From contig JANQDY010000099.1 in assembly GCA_028278625.1 (NCBI GenBank), forward strand, positions 1 through 25,353: 25,353 nucleotides of DNA. The letters are read 5' to 3'. Below are positions 22,725-25,353 of the stretch, piece by piece. The position numbers were made by a program, and so were the translations under genes. The notes below the pieces were generated by a model. The model ran no database searches. It saw nothing but the letters and a program-made list of their open reading frames with translations, and was not told where the DNA came from. Within the stretch, counting starts at the first letter, position 1, and the number at the start of each line of letters is the position of its first letter. This DNA is from Thermodesulfobacteriota bacterium (GTDB lineage: Bacteria; Desulfobacterota; DSM-4660; Desulfatiglandales; Desulfatiglandaceae).

Positions 22725-22913
22725 CTAAAGTTGAATGTCCTTACCGGTTACGGCCTTAAAGGCCGTCTGAACCTTTTGGATATTTTCCGGGCTGTCCGGA
22801 GCCGCGGCAGCCTTGTCGGAACTCATCCCCGCCTTCATTGCCAGCCGCATCTGCGCTTTCACGCCGCCGGCGTCTTTGGCTGCGGCAAACGCCTTTTGCA
22901 GTCTTTTTCCCAT
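22725..22913 (-). CDS. Small basic hypothetical protein (62 aa)
   Basis: Starts at ATG 22913 with AAAGGAG about ten bases upstream. The product begins MGKRLQKAFAAAKDAGGVKA, is rich in Ala and Lys, helical and has no Cys, signal peptide or membrane span. A low-complexity stretch (SSDKAAAAPDSPENIQKVQ) links two helices; it ends VTGKDIQL. I do not recognise the family. It is the first of three closely spaced genes ending with the two V4R-like genes and follows the chemoreceptor gene by 174 bases. A stable hairpin lies in that gap. Its role is unknown; it could be a small adaptor or helper for the V4R proteins. Confidence 0.6.
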   Translation of the reverse strand: MGKRLQKAFAAAKDAGGVKAQMRLAMKAGMSSDKAAAAPDSPENIQKVQTAFKAVTGKDIQL

Positions 22914-22974
22914 AAAGCCTTTTCTCCTTTCAGATATTAAATGTTGCCGTAATGTATGCCACTTACCTTTACCG

Positions 22975-22993
22975 GTTTCCCGGCACGGGAAAC
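22975..22993 (-). promoter_or_regulatory. 8-bp hairpin in the leader of the V4R unit
   Basis: GTTTCCCG and CGGGAAAC are perfectly paired around a 3-base loop, about 60 bases upstream of the 62-aa start. No T-run follows on the minus strand. It may be an mRNA-stabilising or processing hairpin between the chemoreceptor gene and the three small genes. No known riboswitch was recognised. Confidence 0.4.
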
Positions 22994-23020
22994 TTCTCCC
23001 CTTTGGCCGGATGTTCTTCG

Positions 23021-23042
23021 AAAACCCACTCGCAAATGGGTT
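23021..23042 (-). terminator. Weak terminator-like hairpin after the chemoreceptor gene
   Basis: On the minus strand AACCCA, an 8-base loop and TGGGTT are followed by two more T's, so the T-run is only four. It lies 46 bases past the chemoreceptor stop. The stem is short, so read-through into the 62-aa gene is likely. Confidence 0.35.
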
Positions 23043-23087
23043 CATTATCACCCCCCTTAGGCCCTTTTGGGTTGGCTTCTGCCGTTT

Positions 23088-24290
23088 CTAGAAATCCCTG
23101 AGGCCTTCTGCTTCAAGGATATTGTTCCGTAAATCCGCCTCCCCTTTATCCCTTTTGAAAGGTAGAGCAGGATGCGCACCCACCTTCTCCGTTCCAACCG
23201 GTATTTTGGCAACCCCGGAAATCTCCATCGATTCTCCGGCACCGCCATTTAGAAGCGGGAGTAACCCGTTAATCATATCCATCATCTTGCCGGTCCGGGT
23301 GTTCATCTCTTCGGTGGCCGCGGCCGATTCCTCGGCGCCGGCCGCATTCTGCTGGACCACCTTGTCCATTTCCGTTACCGCCAGGTTGATCTGTTCGATT
23401 CCCTGGGCCTGCTCATTGGAACCGGATGCGATTTCGCTGACCAGCACGTTCACCTTGCCGGTGTTTTCATCCACGTTGGAAAAAGCGTCGATGGTTTCAA
23501 AGACCAAATCCATGGCTTCTTCGATTTTGCCGTTGATGCTGTCGATCTGTTCCGTGGTGTCTTTTGCGGCCGTTGCCGCCCGTAGGGCCAGGTTCCTGAC
23601 CTCATCCGCCACCACGGCAAAACCGGCACCGGCCTCTCCGGCCCTGGCTGCCTCTACGGCGGCGTTCAGGGCAAGAAGATTCGTTTGAAAGGCAATTTCA
23701 TCAATGGTTTTTACGATTTTTCGTGTCTCCTGGCTCGCATCGTTCACCTGCCCGATGGCGGCAGCCATTTCCTGCATGCTGTTGGAACAGGAATCGGTTG
23801 TGGTTTTTGTCTGGGTGGAAAGGGAATCGGCCTCCGTGGCGTGGGAGGCATTCTGCTGAGTCATGGAAGATATTTCTTCAAGTGAGGCGGATGTCTCTTC
23901 AATGGCGGCGGCTTGTTGGGAAGCCCCTTCAGCCAGCTGTTGGCTGGCAGCCAGGATTCCTAGAGAAGCGGAAGAAATCTGTTCCGCCGATTCTCTGAGC
24001 CCTGTAATGCCCCGGCCCAGCGGTTTGATCAGGCGTTTTGCCATCAGGCCCAGGTTCAGGGCGAAAATGCCGATTCCCGCGGGTACCGCCCAGATAGTCG
24101 TTTTCAAGCTGTTCACGCCTCCTGTTTTGTGCCAGATGTAGACGAGCAGAATCAAAAGGGTGATTCCCGGAATCAAACCGGTTAAAAGCTTTGTGGCGAT
24201 GTTCTTTCTCATCAGAAGAAAGAAAATCCCGCAGGCAATTGCCGTCCCTGCCACGCCGATGCAGACCACCAACAGAATTTCGGATAACAT
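23088..24290 (-). CDS. Methyl-accepting chemotaxis protein without a recognisable sensor domain
   Basis: A 400-aa chemoreceptor. Residues 5-27, 33-53 and 65-84 are predicted membrane spans with only short loops, so there is no periplasmic or PAS sensor domain and no clear HAMP. The signalling coiled-coil hairpin (~100-350) has the strictly conserved tip, [20 protein letters not shown] (196-215), then [20 protein letters not shown]. Gln/Glu pairs that could be methylation sites flank it (e.g. [25 protein letters not shown]). The tail (350-400) is polar and lacks the CheR/CheB-binding pentapeptide. No cheA, cheW or cheY is adjacent. It lies 86 bases after the HTH/PAS regulator gene; it may take its input from a partner, perhaps the V4R proteins. 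Confidence 0.88.
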   Translation of the reverse strand: MLSEILLVVCIGVAGTAIACGIFFLLMRKNIATKLLTGLIPGITLLILLVYIWHKTGGVNSLKTTIWAVPAGIGIFALNLGLMAKRLIKPLGRGITGLRESAEQISSASLGILAASQQLAEGASQQAAAIEETSASLEEISSMTQQNASHATEADSLSTQTKTTTDSCSNSMQEMAAAIGQVNDASQETRKIVKTIDEIAFQTNLLALNAAVEAARAGEAGAGFAVVADEVRNLALRAATAAKDTTEQIDSINGKIEEAMDLVFETIDAFSNVDENTGKVNVLVSEIASGSNEQAQGIEQINLAVTEMDKVVQQNAAGAEESAAATEEMNTRTGKMMDMINGLLPLLNGGAGESMEISGVAKIPVGTEKVGAHPALPFKRDKGEADLRNNILEAEGLRDF

Positions 24291-24376
24291 GATCTTCCAC
24301 TCCTTTTTTTAGAGATTAACGGTTTATTTGAGATGGGCACAGCGGACACCCGTAAAACCGGATAAATGAAACGGCT

Positions 24377-25144
24377 TTATGGGATGCCGGCCGGGCTTTC
24401 TTCTTTTCTCTCCCGTTTACTTGCCAAAACAAGCCAGGCGCCTTCAGGCTCGTGAAGGGGGTAAAAGAGGGCTTCAACCTCAATTCTTTCTTGGTTTCGA
24501 TTTTTCAGATAAATTGGAAATGGGCCGGAAGGTTCATGGCCCTTAAGGCCCATCTTGCGAAATTCGTGAAGCAACGACGCCAAAGAATCCCGGTGGACCA
24601 GTTCCTCCACTCCCATTCCAATGATTTCCTCCACGTGAATACCGCAAAGTTCGGCTCCGGCACTGTTTCCCCCCAAGAAATGGAAGTCCCCGTAAACAAA
24701 GGCAGGAGCGGCGATCTGGTGGACCATCTGTATTCGCGGCAGATGGGTTTTGTGGAAATATTCGCATTTGTTACAGTCTTGAGGGCACTTGGAAGCGCTA
24801 AGACCTCTCATGATAAAGCAGTTGCTGAGGCGATTGTGAAAAATGCGACAATCCTTGCATTCGTTCCCGTGCGGCGTTCCCTCATTGTATTCCCAACAGG
24901 CCATCACGGTTTTAAAGACCCTTTCCATTGGGTTTTCCTGATAGAGTTCTTGAGGGACTCGCCTTCCCGTTGATTCCAAAAAAAGCGTCAAGTCTTTGAC
25001 CGGTATGACATACTTGTTTCCCTCTCTTTGTGTATGGATCTTTCCGGAACGGCACCAGTATCCAACGGTGTTTCGATTAACCCCGCACAAAGACGCGACC
25101 TGTTGAACCGATAGGCTTTCGGGTTTTGGGCTCATCTGTTTCAT
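24377..25144 (-). CDS. HTH - two-CW-like - PAS transcriptional regulator
   Basis: A 255-aa protein in three parts. Residues 10-57 are an excisionase/MerR-like helix-turn-helix (LSVQQVASLCGVNRNTVGYW then GKIHTQREGNKYVI and DLTLFLE). Residues 80-131 contain seven Cys (83, 96, 99, 109, 120, 124, 127) starting ACWEY and ending CNKCEYF, like the two-CW motif found in anaerobe signalling proteins and probably a metal or Fe-S site. Residues ~137-242 are a PAS-like sensor. It could sense redox or a ligand and control the adjacent cluster and the divergent gene. A GGAGG is two bases from this ATG; an ATG three codons on (25135) is possible. Three repeated sites upstream may be its operators. Confidence 0.75.
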   Translation of the reverse strand: MKQMSPKPESLSVQQVASLCGVNRNTVGYWCRSGKIHTQREGNKYVIPVKDLTLFLESTGRRVPQELYQENPMERVFKTVMACWEYNEGTPHGNECKDCRIFHNRLSNCFIMRGLSASKCPQDCNKCEYFHKTHLPRIQMVHQIAAPAFVYGDFHFLGGNSAGAELCGIHVEEIIGMGVEELVHRDSLASLLHEFRKMGLKGHEPSGPFPIYLKNRNQERIEVEALFYPLHEPEGAWLVLASKRERKEESPAGIP

Positions 25145-25171
25145 TGCCTCCCTGTGGAGCTATATCGGCAA

Positions 25172-25233
25172 TTTGCTCAAAGACTTTAACCAAAATCTAA
25201 CATCTGAAAAAAAAATTGAGCAATTTGATCAAA
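25172..25233. promoter_or_regulatory. Three copies of a TTTGMTCAAA-like operator motif
   Basis: TTTGCTCAAA (25172-25181), TTGAGCAA (25216-25223, the same core inverted) and the perfect palindrome TTTGATCAAA (25224-25233) lie in the 195-bp divergent spacer. The last two adjoin each other and overlap possible -35 boxes: TTGATC (25225-25230, plus strand, TAGAAA 17 bases on) and TTGCTC (minus strand, TTAGAT 17 bases on). The layout suggests binding by a dimeric regulator, perhaps the neighbouring HTH protein. Confidence 0.5.
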
Positions 25234-25339
25234 AAATGGGTGCGGTTTAGAAAGGTAGGTGCATAGGGCAGAATAAACCGGACAGAATCTGAGATAAATT
25301 CCCCTACACTTTCCGCTAGCAAAGTTGAAGGAGAGTGAA

Positions 25340-25353
25340 ATGGGAAAACGAAT
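25340..25353 (+). CDS. Start of a divergent gene cut by the window edge
   Basis: ATG at 25340 is preceded by AAGGAG at 25328-25333 with six-base spacing, a strong start. Only MGKR and part of the next codon are visible, so the product cannot be named. It shares the divergent regulatory region with the HTH/PAS regulator and may be its target. Confidence 0.6.

Overview
The window looks like a chromosomal stretch from an anaerobic or microaerophilic Desulfobacterota (deltaproteobacterial) genome of moderate GC content. This is inferred from gene content: an FadH-type Fe-S/flavin oxidoreductase, a TRAP transporter with its own TatT lipoprotein, a 'two-CW' cysteine motif in a PAS regulator, V4R-like proteins, a caspase-like secreted peptidase and a Ni-type superoxide dismutase. 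No rRNA, tRNA, CRISPR array or complete transposon was recognised.

Region 1 (1-2332) is an accessory, rearranged margin. It holds a Phd/YefM antitoxin whose toxin gene breaks off after eight codons. Next come a stem-loop-bearing spacer and an exported VanX-type D-Ala-D-Ala dipeptidase. A complete YefM/YoeB toxin-antitoxin module then sits between two direct copies of the last ~180 bp of the TRAP permease gene.

Region 2 (2333-7299, minus strand) is one operon: a periplasmic TPR protein, a TatT lipoprotein, and the TRAP binding protein, small permease and large permease. The binding protein has Trp where most TRAP receptors carry the carboxylate-binding Arg, so the substrate may not be an ordinary carboxylate.

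Region 3 (7552-15323) is metabolic and stress related. It has an RmlD-like SDR overlapping a DUF1232/J-domain protein, then a convergent Old-Yellow-Enzyme/4Fe-4S/FAD reductase. A cation diffusion facilitator lies downstream of an exported Ni superoxide dismutase. On the plus strand a strong sigma70-like promoter leads into a set made of a 52-aa protein, a DsbA/FrnE-like oxidoreductase, a PlsC acyltransferase and a DnaJ/CbpA-like chaperone.

Region 4 (15331-21412) has an exported caspase-like peptidase (with an EF-hand loop, a PEGA domain and a C-terminal beta-sandwich-like domain) followed by an MBL-fold hydrolase. Then come a divergent EamA exporter and a PAS-PAS hybrid histidine kinase.

Region 5 (21507-25353) is the most unusual block. 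On the minus strand it has a helix-turn-helix/two-CW/PAS regulator, a chemoreceptor without a recognisable sensory domain, a 62-aa protein and two V4R-like proteins. Upstream of the regulator lie three copies of a TTTGMTCAAA-like site and the first codons of a divergent gene. I read this as a candidate small-molecule or redox sensing cluster; that is inference.
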